Of a stretch of 64,000 nucleotides of DNA, positions 1-13,900 are shown in pieces. The notes beneath the pieces were generated by a model, which saw only the letters and a program-made list of their open reading frames with translations, searched no databases and had not been told where the DNA came from. The stretch spans positions 62,001 to 126,000 of the forward strand of contig JAUIRK010001054.1 of NCBI GenBank assembly GCA_030549495.1, written 5' to 3'. The position numbers and the translations under genes were made by a program. Each line of letters begins with the position of its first letter. Position 1 is the stretch's first letter. Source of the stretch: Nectonema munidae (Eukaryota; Nematomorpha; Nectonematoida; Nectonematidae).

Positions 1-1548
1 ACTTTTTGCAAGTAAAGAAGTACAGGAAACTAGTTGGTGGTGTTGGACATGAATTTGAAAAATTAGAAATGTATACTAAGTGCTAAGTCCCACTTCAGAT
101 CGAATCTTTCAATTTATTCATTTCTAACTATTAAATCAAAACTTGTTGTGATTATAAAATCTTGTGACACCTATCATTTAAAATTTTTGTAAAATTGCTT
201 CCCCGAATGAGGTATATCAAATCTTACATCTCACAAAATATCAAGAAAGAGTTGAGGCTTGTCTGTTTGATTTTTTACAGAATTTTATTTAGATTATTTG
301 AGAAATATATTATTTCCCCGTAGTATACACGTTGGGAATGACAAAAACAAGTTGCGTGTTCGCGTTGAAGCATACAGGTTACGAAATATATATCCCTTGG
401 ATACACATGGAGGGTCAAATTGACCCAACTCATTATACCTTTGTCAATAAGTCGAAGCTAATATCACATTTCAGTTCGATATTTTGTCTATTCTTTAAAC
501 CTTTGTTAAAAACTATAAAAAATTAAAACACTTGAAATACAATTAAAAACTATAATCAACTCTTACGTGTGAGGGTTTAGCAGAAATGGAAGAAGCGATT
601 GTCTGGTTCTTCTGGCGAGTTTCCAAGCTGACACTAGAAATAAACAAAACAAGCTATTAGATTCCTTTGTCAACGTTTGTAGGAGAGATTAAAAAAATCT
701 ACGGACACGAGGGGTATAAGCGGATTAGAATTTACCCAAAATAGACAGGCGAATGCGATCAAGCATGAATTATCATTTTGTGGAAAGTTAATTGCTATTG
801 TAAAAAAGTTGAGCTTTTAGCGGAGAACTTGAAAAGTATACGTCTGTTATAAAATTTTAATAAAGAACAAGTGATTTGAGTCATTTTAGGAATCCCTCAT
901 GTCTCAATTTCATGCAACAGTGGCTAGACAAATTTAAACACTTATTGTTCAGTGCTAGTCAAGGAAATTTATACTGTGCAGCAATTACACGTATACAGAT
1001 TTAATTCACGAGAAGGGATTTTAGATCTTTTATTGTCCTAAATAATTAAGAATTTTAAAGAATATTATATAATTTTTTATTACATTTTTCCAAATTGGAA
1101 TTTACGAGCATCGTTATAAAATTAAAAAACGTTACAGCGCAAGGCGAAGCTAAGTTTATAGCATTCGTGGTTTTAAGTTGAATTGCAAAAAAGTTTAAAA
1201 TAGAATTGCGAATCAATAAAAGAACATGCTAAAGTATGTCATTACACATCTCTCCCATTGGTATCGTTGGACAAGAAGATATGCCTTAACTTTTCAAGTT
1301 CAGGCCCTATTTAGCATATTCAATCCTGCAGCATCGTAACATCAACTGTTCTCCTATGTTGTGCTACTTGTTGGCAACAGACATTTTTTAGGGAAACTTT
1401 ATAGAAGGCTTTCAAAGCGCGCTTAACATTTTGTAAAAACATTCCTGTTATGAAATCTGCATTTTTAAATGCGGATAAAAGCAGATCAAAGAGAGAAGTT
1501 ATTTCATGTGATCAAACTAAACTTGACTTTTTCAGCTTTTGGACGAAT
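1..1548. other. No gene recognised; 3' flank of the six-exon gene
   Basis: No coding exon is convincing here. Positions about 200-345 resemble a dispersed repeat seen again at 29590-29860: both carry a phrase of the form CCCCxAATGAGGTATATCAAATC followed by a GTAGTATACA(G/C)GTTGG phrase. The remainder is AT-rich sequence without a clear repeat or RNA gene. Confidence 0.4.
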
Positions 1549-1991
1549 TCACACGTAAAAAACGTTGGAAGAAAGAAAAAAGGAATACGTGATTGATGGA
1601 TGGAAAGGCGGAGCGTGTGATGGACTTTGGTTCGTCATGTTCGATTTCTTACTTGAAAATTGGGGCGTGTTGTTTGACAGCGAGAATGCACTTTTGTTGT
1701 TCGTGACTTTACCATTCCTGTTCTTGTCTGCAGCAAGGGAATCTGGATTCCTTTGGATGTGTCCGGGATGGAAGTGGTTAGTGGTGGCGGTGGGGGGTTT
1801 TACAGTCGTAAGCCCAGTGTTGAGTGGCTGTGAACTCCAGTTCTTCACCGCATTGAGAGAAGATTGATTGTTGGCATGGTGATTGTAACTTTTTTTCACG
1901 TACAATGAAGGTGGTTTTGGGTGAAGAGAAGTATTATCAATTGATGCTGTTGGTAAAAGCTCTTTTACTGATAAAGTTTGGTCATCGTCAT
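1549..1991 (-). CDS. Exon 6 (last) of the six-exon gene
   Basis: The acceptor is ACTTTTTAG|ATGAC, in the phase 1 required by exon 5. The frame stays open for 146 codons of Asn/Ser/Pro/His-rich sequence and ends at a stop at 1549-1551. A GT within the final 15 codons could be used to splice further left, so the C-terminus is less certain than the rest. Confidence 0.5.
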
Positions 1992-4900
1992 CTAAAAAGT
2001 TTTTGGGATTTCTTAACTTTTTTTCGAATAGAACGCTTTATAAATCAGAACAAAAATTTCGGACAACGCTTAAAAATATTTGTTTACTATTTTCTGTTTG
2101 CATACACTAATTAAGCTAATTCCCTTTTACTAATTAAACACAAAGAAACGGAAATTGGCCTACAGTGAAGCTGTCATGTTGTGGATCCACAAAAAACAGT
2201 CGATCCGCTTGTCTGAAGTTGAAAAAGACGCTTAATCAGGCGAAGTATTCTTTTAAGTAAATTATAAACTTTTCAAGAATATATTTTTTTACCATAAAAA
2301 GAAAATTTAAAAATTTTTAATTAACAGCTTTTTCCATTGTCTCATTTTAAATATTTGATCTCAATTTTTTGTCTAATTAAATTTATACTAAACATATATT
2401 TTAATAAAAATTCGGTGTCTTGTATGTTCGGGGTTTATTTGATGAAAATTTACATTTTAGTTACGATGTCTGTCCAACGTTTAACCGAGTAACAAATTTA
2501 ATGTCGAGGCAAATTTGACTTTTAGCTGAGTTCTAAAATGGATTTATACTTTATACACTACGTATGTCTAATCGCATTTCTATCGAAATAATCCGTTTTA
2601 TATCATGAAAAAGTAACAAATTGTTGCTTATAAAATTTATTTGTGTATTTTGATAGAATCGCTTGACTGATAAATTCAAGATTAGCCAATAGAAATAAAA
2701 ATTTCACATTGTTCAAGAAAATAAGGAGTATCAGGAAAAAAGAACAAAATTTAATGTCTTTTGATATTTTAAAAAAAATACAATGAAATAGATTAAGGTA
2801 TTATTCTATCTTGTCTTGACGAGGTGTAAAAGTGTATAAATTTAAAAAATGTCTTACTCTTTGCGAAAAAATGAGTCTTTGGCATAGAAAGTGGAGAGTC
2901 TGGCATTGAGGGAAGAGAGCAGACGTCTCCATTTTCAATGTCAAAATCTTCCTCGTCTTTTGGTGAAGAGATGTCGTTAGAAATATGATCTATCTCTCCA
3001 TCACTAACGGAAATCTAAAGAGGGAACAAAGGTTGGAAAAATATACGACTTGTTGTTTACCCCTAGGTTAAACTATCTCGTTATTAGTTCAATCTATCAG
3101 TTCAAACAATGAACTACTTCATTAGCGAGATTACAAAGTGGGTGTACAATTGATATGTAAGGGTTGCATTTAAAAGTGTGTAGATATAGTAAATTGTGCA
3201 ATACTTAAAATAGGCAGGAAAAAGTTTTAAAGAACTTGATAATGTTTTTTGTTAAAATTTAAAAAAGTTTTGAAGCCAAATTCCATTGAAAATCTATTGA
3301 TTTAGCCTTTTTAGGATATAACAAAACAATTCATTTTTCTTAAAATCAAAATTTTAATTTTGAAAGTAAATTTAATATAAACATCTGCAAGAAAAAGTAA
3401 TCATAAAAAATAGTGTTAATTATAAAACTTGATTTAAAAATAATTAGCGCATCCATGTTTATTAAAAAACCTTAAAGAATAATTATAAATAACTTCATTC
3501 TTTAAGCCTTCTTTTTAAAGTGAAGTTCTTATAGACCTGTGGCTCGCAGTCCTTAAGGACGCGATTTTCTTCCACTTTCGAAAATAAAATATAGATTCAA
3601 GTCGCAAAAACTTTTAAACTTTCAATTTGCTGCAAATAAACAAGTACAATCTACCTGTGTGTGTGTCTTCTTTCAAATAGAAAAAATAAACAGTAAAATA
3701 TGAAGAATTATAATCAAGTTATATTAAAGGTAGGTTTTATAAAAGTTAAAATAAAAATTATTTGAAATTATTGGCTATTATTTTATATCACATAATGAAT
3801 GAGGAGAAATTTTAATGTTTTTTTTGCAAAGCAGAAAGAAAAAGAACCACGGGTTTCGGACACTTGTTATAGACTGAGGTAGACAGTTAAATTTAAAATT
3901 TTTTGGCGGGCTCATCGCCGAGGAAAGAAAGGGATGAGAAACCTTTTGCTATGATGATGTTTACTGTGTACAGTTTAGCGAACGGCCTGACATTAATTGC
4001 ATAATAAGATAGAAGGACAGACAACTCAAACATATGGGCATCTAACACCAACACTTCAATAAGAATAAGGAAATAATCTAGACAAAGAGACGAATAACTT
4101 CATTTTTTGATTTGATAGAATCAGTATGATTATAAATCTAAATCGCATATTTAAAGAGTTGTGGTGGTTTTTTTGTAACCAATTACGCTAGAATTATTGT
4201 GAATTTTTATTGAATAAATTTTGAGCATTGCGTAAAAGTCTCGGAACTGATGGTGTACAATGAGTCAATCATTTTCAATCTAGTGCATATTATAAACTTA
4301 ATCATTAGATAATATCAAATGTAAAAAAATACCAATAAAATAGGTGATGGTTACTTGAATGAAATCAAAGATAAAAACATCTCATCGGATGATATCTAAA
4401 AATTTATCTCCTGAGTTTATTGATTCGATCATGCATGTATTGATATTTTTGCAAGGCAGACACGACAGGCACAATTGAAGATTTATACAATACACACAGA
4501 ATTTTGAAGAAACAAATAAAACAAAAATGATTTATATACAAAAATCAAGCGTACACATATATTTTTATGTTTATCTCATCAAAGTAGCATTACCTATTTT
4601 ATTGGTATAAAATTATCTAATAAATTGAGCTCATAGGCCATTTACTAATTACGTAACACAATCGCAACAGTGAATACAAAGACAACCAACAATGAAACCT
4701 TAAAATAGTTCTTACATTTTGTCAATAATATGTACCTTATATTTTTTAATTTCAATACAATTACGACTTAAAAGTATCGCTTTGCACACCATTCTAAGAT
4801 AATTTTTTAGTAAACAAACAACTCCATCTATTCAAAATTTCATGGTGGCCTTCTTCGTACAACTATATCTAAGCCTGTTTGATACATCAAATGATATTCA

Positions 4901-7900
4901 GTGCCAGTTTTACTACTTTTATCACAAAATGCAGTAAACATTTTCGATATAGAATTTTCAAAGACATCAACCCCTAACCAAGCAAATATCCTTAACGAAC
5001 CAAAAAATTAACGTTAACTATATGTAGCTAAATAACTATAAATTGACATTCTTGTCATCAACTCCAGATTTAGATGCAGGCATGCTGATCCGATGCACAG
5101 GGGCCTGCATATAAAGTCATCATGCTTTAATTTTTTTAGTTTAGCATGGGGAAGTACACGAGTTTGAAATATTTATTTTTATTTTTTTACTTATTTTTTG
5201 TTGTAGGTAAATAAAATGGACAGGCACAAAGGTCTAAGACATTTTGCAAGTGGTGTTGAGAGGAGGAAGGCATCAAAGGATCGTACTGAACGTACCAGCA
5301 TGTGGAGAAGACAGACACTGCTTCAAAGCAACTACTTTCAGAATGTCAAGTCGACAGTAGAATTCATTAATTCCTGGGCTCACAAAGGTCCTATGGATCT
5401 CCACCACAAAGATAACACGTCTTTGGATGCTAAATCAACAATCCAAAAAGTTGAAATGGTGTTAGTCGGAAATGTACACCAGCAATGTTTGCGCAATCGA
5501 ATGGAAATGGAGAAGTTGTGAAACGTTCTTGGTTTTGTTTTTCTCCAGCAAATGGTCAAGTCTACTGCTTTTTCTGTAAGTTAATGGGTAGTGGTAAAGT
5601 AAAATCCCAATTTACACATGATGGCTACGGATGGACTCAGTTCACATGAGCAATCCAAACATCATATTGAAGCTGTCTGCTCAACAGCAAGAACTTGCCC
5701 ATGAAATGGATCGACATGGACAATATTGGCGTAGCCTGCTTAAACGACTGGCCAGTGTGCTCAAGTTTTTATGTGAGCGAGGACTTTTTTTCGCGGAGAT
5801 GATTAAACAATTGGATCGCCTCACAATGGCAACTACTAGGGGTTACTAGAACTTTTGGCAGAATATGATTTCTTAGGATAACACATCAGGAATAAGGATT
5901 GAGAATTTCCTTAAAGACCATGTTGACATTCAAAATATGATAACACCTAAGCAATGAGTGGGAGATACAATGGCTTTCAAGTTAAAGTGTTAGCTGAAAA
6001 TCATTTTGCAGTTTGAATACCTTGTGCTAGACATTCGCTGAATCTTGTTGGAGTAAGAGCAAGCAAATACTGTTCTTCAGCAGTCGTTATGCACTTCTTA
6101 CAGACTCACTAGAAGCTGTGGAATCTGGTCGATGTCTTGTAGCGAAAGGGTGTCCACAACACGATGGTCCTGCCGATCCAATGCAGTAAAAGCTCTCACC
6201 CATGGATATCACATCGGCAAAACACTTGATATGTCGAAGAATGAAAACAAAACACCCAAAACACGTTTCGAGGCAAATGGTCTCCATGACAAAATGTATG
6301 CTAACTACGCTGCATTTTGGCGCGATATTCTTGCTCGGGTTAACGCTACAAGTGATAATAAACTGCAAGATCCCAAACTCGAACTGAACACAGCAGTAGC
6401 AGCAGCAGCATTGAAGTCTCTGCAGTCTTTTGTGAGTGAAAAATGAGAGCACTTTCATGATTATAAAGCAACGTGTTGTCTGGAACTGACGAATATCTGG
6501 AGACACGCGAAAGTTATCGAAGTGGGTGCCTCAAACCATTAGAAAATAGAAGATAAGGAGAAGCTACACTTTCAGTGTTTGAAAAATTTCGAGTTCAGAA
6601 CTTTCTCCCTTTAGTTAGTTGATCAATATCTGAGCTCTTTGGAGCAACGTTAAAAATCCTATGAGAACACATATTCCCTTTTCGTTTTTTGAGAAAACTG
6701 AATTCATTGGACTCCATCCAATGAGATCGAAGCAGCTGCTGCAAAATTGGTTGCTGAATATAAATATGATTTAGACCAAACACTTTGTGCTGAAGCTTTC
6801 TTCACTGAAATTCTTGAAGATGAAGATCGTGTGAGAACTGAGATTGGGAGAGAGCATTTCCTTTACAAACTATTGCGGGAGAAGAAAGTTGTGGATACAT
6901 TTCCAAATGTTGAGATTTGAAACTAAGGATGTACTTGGTACTAATGTTCACAACTGTTCTGGGGAACGTTCATTTAGTAAAATGACTACAATGTCTCATG
7001 ATATGCTTAGTCATCTAGCTTTGATGAGTAATTGAATATAACATTCTAAAATAGATTGACGTTAACCTATTGATACAAGATTTTGCAAAGATGAAGTCTC
7101 GTAAAGTGCCTGGCTTGTAATTATTATATCGATACACGAGTTGTGTTTGTGATTCTCTAGGCACTTGGGTCTTATTTGATGTTTAATAAATATGTGTAAA
7201 ATATGACTAACATATGTTTGTACATGTTATACGATTTCAAATGTTTTATGCACTATAATATACCTACATCTTTTATCATCAGTCAGATCAGTTTTATCAA
7301 GATACTTAACACTTCTTAATTACTATGATTAATAATAATTGGATGTTACCTTTTTGGCATTTTAAAGGTAGCGTGGACCTCCATAAAATATATGACCAGA
7401 GCCTCCACATCTTTTAATCCGGTCTATTTGTCATTATTATTACATATAATGTATATGAATGAACCGGCATTGCATGTCAAAAAGAATTATAATTATAGTA
7501 TCGTTCATACTAAATGTCCATGAAAGACGAGTTAAAGTTAAGGTAGGTCAAATACATTTATCTTTCTTAAACATGCAGGAAAGGAGAAAGTGGGATGTCG
7601 CGCAAATAAAAAACATTCTCCGTTATTAATCAGCCCTACTACAAAAAAAAATACGCTACCGGCAAGAGTTCTTTCCTTTGTTTGGCTCGGATAAGAGCCT
7701 TCTCGTACTTTTCGCGTTGCTTGAGCCTTTGTTGGCGCAACTCGAGTTTTTTGATTCCCTCATCCTCATCATTTTCATCGCACAAAAAGTTGATTTCTTC
7801 ATAGGATGCAGCAGACAATTTTAAATTCAAGGCCACTTCTTTCATCGAATTCTTTGAAGATGATGAGGTGACAATGACGACAGGAGCAACTTTTGCACTA

Positions 7901-10900
7901 GACTTGAGCTTCTGAACCTCTTCGACGTCATTGGTCATAACCCTGATGGGACCCTTGTTCGGTTGGTTATTGGTATTGCCAGAGAAGCGTTGCAAAAGAC
8001 TCATGTGGGAAGCGGGTGAATTATAATTGAAAGGAGAATTGTTCTTCATGTCATAATTGCGATACCGCATTCCAGGTGGAAAAAACTTCGAAGTAAAGAG
8101 TGAATGTTTAGAAGCCGAAGATGAGTTTTGAATTCCTAAAAAACAAAAGATTTATTAAGTCTAAAAATTGTTTTCGCTTGAAATTTTGGAAGAATTCTGC
8201 AATACGTCGAATAAACTCTACAAGAATAGTCATAGTGAACAACGCCTATTCAGTTTTTTATTTCAGCCAATCTACTTCGCAATAGCAAAGCAGAATTCTT
8301 TTCTAGTCTCGTAAAAGTCGAATAAATGATTATATCAATATAATAATAAGTCTAACCACGGGACCGGCTAGGTATGCAGAAATGGATCGTTGATCACTCA
8401 TTGTTACGTTAAAAATTGATACCGAGAACTCGTAAAGGCAATAAAAACCGTTTTGGGGTAGGCTTTCTTCACATAAATAATAATTGAAAATAAGATTAAT
8501 TTTGGAAATATAAAAATATGCATGCAAAACGAACGAATTAAATGATGAGTATATTATGACGTCAATTTGATAAATAACACAGTTACAAGTTTGCTCAATA
8601 CGTGAATATCTCATCCAGGGTTGGATCAAATATAGAGATGTATTCGAATGAGTGCTGTATTTTAAAATTTGGAAACACACGTTTTTTTTAAACTTTTTTG
8701 TTAAAAAACAAAGCAAGGCTTAATACTACATTTTCTCATGTTCACTAAATTGTTTCACTATTTCACATACTCAGAAACTTCTCCATACTGCATAAGCATA
8801 TTGAACCTCTCTTTTTCCTAATATATCTTGGCAATTATTTCCTTGAAGCAGAGTCGGGAAAAGTTTTTAGCGTAGTGGGCGAAAAATTTCAAAAATTAAG
8901 ATTCGCAGTATATAGCTTCTAACGTAAGACAAAAAAGAGGGTTCATTCCCCTTACAAATTCAGATATATTTTCTAATTGAAAAGGCTATATATCATCTAA
9001 TTCTTGTATTTAAATGAGGTATACTTACAGTTTGTTTTGTTTGATTGAAAGATTAATTAGTGAATTTGTCTCGAAAGATTTATCCCAAGCAAAGGAAGTA
9101 AGACTGCTTTAACTCTAAATTAAACTTCACCCGCCATTCTTTATAGATTAATTCTTTTTCTAACTATGGGATAATACAATTTAATAAATGATTGATTTTT
9201 TACATATGGGTGTATCACTGTATGGGCGCTGTAAAAAACGCTTAGGAGCGCAATTTGCCCAGCGAAAGGGGGTTCCCCCACCCCCTGCCTTAACCCTTGG
9301 TGAACGGATGGGGTTCATTAGGACCCCCCCCCAGTGAGTTTTTATACTCAAGTATTTTTTCAATTTTTTTTAATTATTAATACTCTCTGTATTTTATCAT
9401 TCATGGATATTTACAAGTAATAATATCTTGACAAAAGCAATTTTCTAAAGAATAATACTCAATATTACTACTCTGGGGTTCTCATGGACCACATCAGTTA
9501 GACAAAAAAAAACAAAAAACCGTGTACAAAATGTGGCAAAGCTAGATGTGAAGCCCCCTGCTTTTATATTTGTGAAGATTGCACACCAAATTAAATTCAT
9601 TAATTTCATTATTTGTTTTAATTAAAAAATAAATAAAAACTATAAATAAAGCATTTTTACTTGTTTTTTTTCAAGTGAACACTATAAAATTTATACATCA
9701 TATGTTGTTTTATATATATATATAGAATTTCATCACAAAAGGGTCAATAATACATATGTAAGGTTTAGACATCTTAAACTCATACAAAATGTAGTTATTT
9801 AAATATAATGAAATGGGGTCCACATGGACCTCATTAGTTTTCAAAGTAATTTTGAAGACTCAGTCCACGAAGGGTTAAAGCATCTTTATTTTTAGTTTGG
9901 AAACCTTCGTTTAAAAATTAATTGTCAGTTACAAAGGTTATCTTTTTTTATCATTGGAAGTAGAAGTACGCAAACTCTTTGATTTAATTTGATAAAAAAT
10001 TTTGAATGTTTTTTTAGATTTAGTTAATCAACAAACTATTTTGGCAAAGATAAATGTGTTTTCCATTTCATAAAGAGAGTTGCAACTTAAGGGATAAGGC
10101 GTTTGTAGAGGGCTGCCCATCTTCACCCGCGAAACTATCTTCAATTCAGAGAAATACCAACTTGAATCCAACTAATAAGACCCAAAAAGTTCGAAACAGG
10201 TTTTATTTATAACAAACATATGCATCATGGGAGTATCCTAAATCATCTCTCCAACTCTATTTTTGACCTGTTTAACTAAATCGGGGAAACAAAATGGGAA
10301 ATCTTCCATATTTAAAACAAGTATAGTAATTTCCTAAAATAGAGAGAGGCAATAAATGCTTTGGTCACGTAACTTCTATTTTGTGATAAAAAGTCGTGCA
10401 GCTGAAAAGACTATTTTTAAACAAATTCTAAATTACAGTTCTTTTTTGTTAGTAATTTCAAATATATTATTTAGTTTATTAATCAAAGACCCTGAATACC
10501 TTTTTCAAGGAATATTTCTACGCGTTGAATTATAATATCCTAAAAGCAAGGAATACGAAATGGTGGATTGAAGGATGCATATGCAACCCTGACATAGTTC
10601 GTTAAAAAAGATACAAACTTGAAGATGGATAGAGAGATTGAAAGGTTTCAGCGCCAAGCTTCAATTGAGCCAATCGGAGAGAAGCATCAACAGCGTAGGA
10701 GTCGTACTTCAACTTCAAATTAAGATTATTTGATGCGGACGTTAAGAAAGAATTGTTCGAGAGGTTGAAAGAAACTTTAGAATAAGAGTGCTCTGGGGGA
10801 TCAAGAGAGGAAGAGAGAGCATTGTCATTCTTTACTGAGGATGTGGTTGACGCAATTTCCTTTATTTTGTCGGCATCTTTCAGCGAAGGAAAATCGCAAA

Positions 10901-13900
10901 CTTAAAAAGTAGGAGAGAAAAATGAAGAATCCTACATTTCTTGAATGCCTTCTCGATGTTTATAGAAGAAAGTGAGAGTACGCAAAACAAAAATCTTGTT
11001 ATAATTGACAATTGTGTAGCTGCTCATCATAGTAAACGTGTATTTTTAGGAAAAATGGCAAACCGCGGCTCCCAGTACTCATAAAAATGCGACTCTTATG
11101 CCAAACACTAAAAAACTTGATAAATAAAAAGACTACTAACTGACATCCACTAAAGAAGCGATGTTCCAGTGCGCTTACAAAAATTTAACTATTTTTTTTC
11201 TTTATTTAAAACACTTGGAAAGGGAACTCCTCCCATCCCTGGTTTCAGATATTCTGACTATAATAAAATGAATGGAAAATAAGGGTATTCCTTGGGCTGT
11301 TTTCATCGACAAGACGCAAGCGCATCACTTGCGTCCAACTGTGAGCAATAAAGGATTGATGTTGGAACGAACCCAAGACATTAAAGAACCATACTCATGC
11401 CCCTAAAATAGACCTTATTCTTAAAAAGGCATCATTATCATCATTCATTCGCTCTAATGAGCAGGTCTTTGTCCTGGATGAGCCAAGGTCGACCTTGAAT
11501 TTGTTGAAAAAAGGCATCATAACGAAAATTTAATAACACGACTTAACCCATTTACGACCAATGTTCCTATTTTGGAACATAAGTAATTTCATCTTCGTCT
11601 GCTTTTTTCAATGACTTTGAATATAAATCATCTGCGTTTTTTTTAGATATCGTCTGCTTTGCTTGGTCTTAAATGGGTTAAAACAGACTTTATATGAAAC
11701 ACGATTAAAATTTGGCATGTGTCAGGCTTAATTAACTCACCGCTGTACTTGGTAGATATCGTTTTGCTGGCTTGGATAGGACATTCGGATTTTTGAGAAG
11801 TCAAATTCCAGGCAGTGCGAGATTGGTTTTCCCGACTTAGGCTATCGTTCGCTTTTTTGTGTTCTTCCTTTTTAGAAGCATCTTTCTTAGGATCCAAGCT
11901 TTTTCTAAACATCAATCAATCAATACAAAATATTAGTAAACAGTTCCAATTTTCCAAATATACTGAAACGCAAGAAATTTTAGCGAGAAAATTAGGGAAC
12001 TTAGGATTTTAGGAAATTCTGCCAACTTAAATCATCCCACAGTTTTAAAAAAATTATTTGCAAAACAAAATCAAACTTTTTTGTAATATATTTATTTTAT
12101 GTAAAAGGAATTGCAAAAAAACAAATAGATTCCAAAAATGCAATGGAATGCATGAATTTATTTTTTTTCAAAGCGTAAACTACAGCTCTTTCATACAGTC
12201 GATACAGTCACGCTATACTAAAGAGAAGAAAAGTAAGCATAATTTTCAATAAAAGTTTGGTGTACTTAAACCGAGAACAAAAAAATCAATAAGATAGAAA
12301 AAGATTTCCAGTTTTTTTCGGAACACACTTTCTTCTGAGAGAGATCTAATTTCACAAGGTAAAGAATTGCATAATTTTGAACATGGGTAGAGAAAAGAAT
12401 CATTTTAGAATCCAGCTTCTTTAACTTGTGAGTTTGAACTATGAAATACTCTGATGTTTTCTTACTTTAAGAATTAAACGTGCGCACACATTTTGGTGTT
12501 TGTAGTCTTTTCTTCTGATATTCTGGTATATCGAAAAGTAAGAAATGCAGTAATCAAGTTTGCTGAGAATAAATGAGTTGTTTGATAAAACTTCATTCAT
12601 TTTAGCAATACTGCGTAAGTAAGAGTAACGAGATTTAAGACATTGATTGATGTGATCGTTGCAAATGAGATTTTTGTCAAATAAAACACCAAGTGTATAC
12701 TATAGTAATTTTATGGAAATTAATGTTTGATTTTTGATAAGGTTTTTATAATAATAATAATGGACTTTTAAATGAAACTTTTTCATTAAATTAGTGGGTT
12801 GGTGGAGGAGTTGAGGAACTTTATATTAAAGTGTCATTGATACTTTTCGCTAAATGACGTTTAAATGAAAAATCAACTGCATAAGTCAGCACATGACATC
12901 CAGGAAAAGAGATGAAATTGGAGAAGTATAAAGATTGAATAAAAACGGCCCGAGAACAGAGGCTTGGGGCATCCAAAGCTCGAAACTCAGAGTCACTGAG
13001 CAAAAAAAATATTTAAGTAAAATTAAAGCATTTTTAGTGCTAAAGAAGATACTTTTCTAATATTTTTAATGATAGTTCACGTTTCACAGCATCGTAGAAT
13101 GTTGAATACGGATCCAAAATAATTAAAATAGTATACAAATTCTTGCTACTCTTGTTAAACTTTAAATTTCAAATTAAGATTCTTTTTTGGTAAGTAAATT
13201 CATTTTCGGCATTTAAATTCTTATTTTCAAGAGTCACTCTTTAGAACAATTTAAGTGGAAAGGAACTTCATTTCGAAATAAAAGAACTTTAATAATAAAA
13301 ATGAAGGAGTCCTTGGCTTTTAAAACTAACTATTTCTTCTAAAGGATGATTCCAAAAAATACAACTAAACCTGATTTATAGCGGCACTACCAGTTTCGCA
13401 TCAAATTTTCTTTGGCAAATGAATGCATAGAAAGCAGCCTTTCTCTCCCCTTTTAATGTTTCATAGTTTGAAGAGATGTGATGTAAATTCAAAAAAAGTT
13501 CTGCTCGTATTTTTGAAGTAATTGTAGCTCGCTTTCATTCCCTCTGCTTTATAATTCACATCATGAAATCCATTATTTTCGTACATAAATAAACCTGCTT
13601 TGATTTTAGAAACATCTGCTTTGCTTTATACCATATACTAATTTTATCATCTGCTTCTTAGTTCTTCAATAACGTGTCTTTAAGGATACTAATTTATCTG
13701 GTACTCGTAGCTGGAACATGATGTAAATAAGACTGTTTTGTTGGAAGAAAATATTGTTATCAAGGCATAACATAACATATATATATATGTTTCTTAAAAA
13801 AGAAAAGTTAATTATTCAAAGTTTGGTGACAGCTTCCATAATTCGGATCAAGTAAAGATGAGCACTCCCTGTTTCTACGGGGGTGCTTATTTATGAAAAA

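Noticed and set aside
1565..1867. 100-codon plus-strand open frame with hydrophobic residues
   Set aside because: It is opposite exon 6 of the six-exon gene, which joins the other exons in phase. The plus frame has no splice or family support.
8330..8716. 128-codon minus-strand open frame
   Set aside because: Its composition is AT-driven, there are no splice partners, and it lies in intron 3 of the six-exon gene on the same strand without phase agreement.
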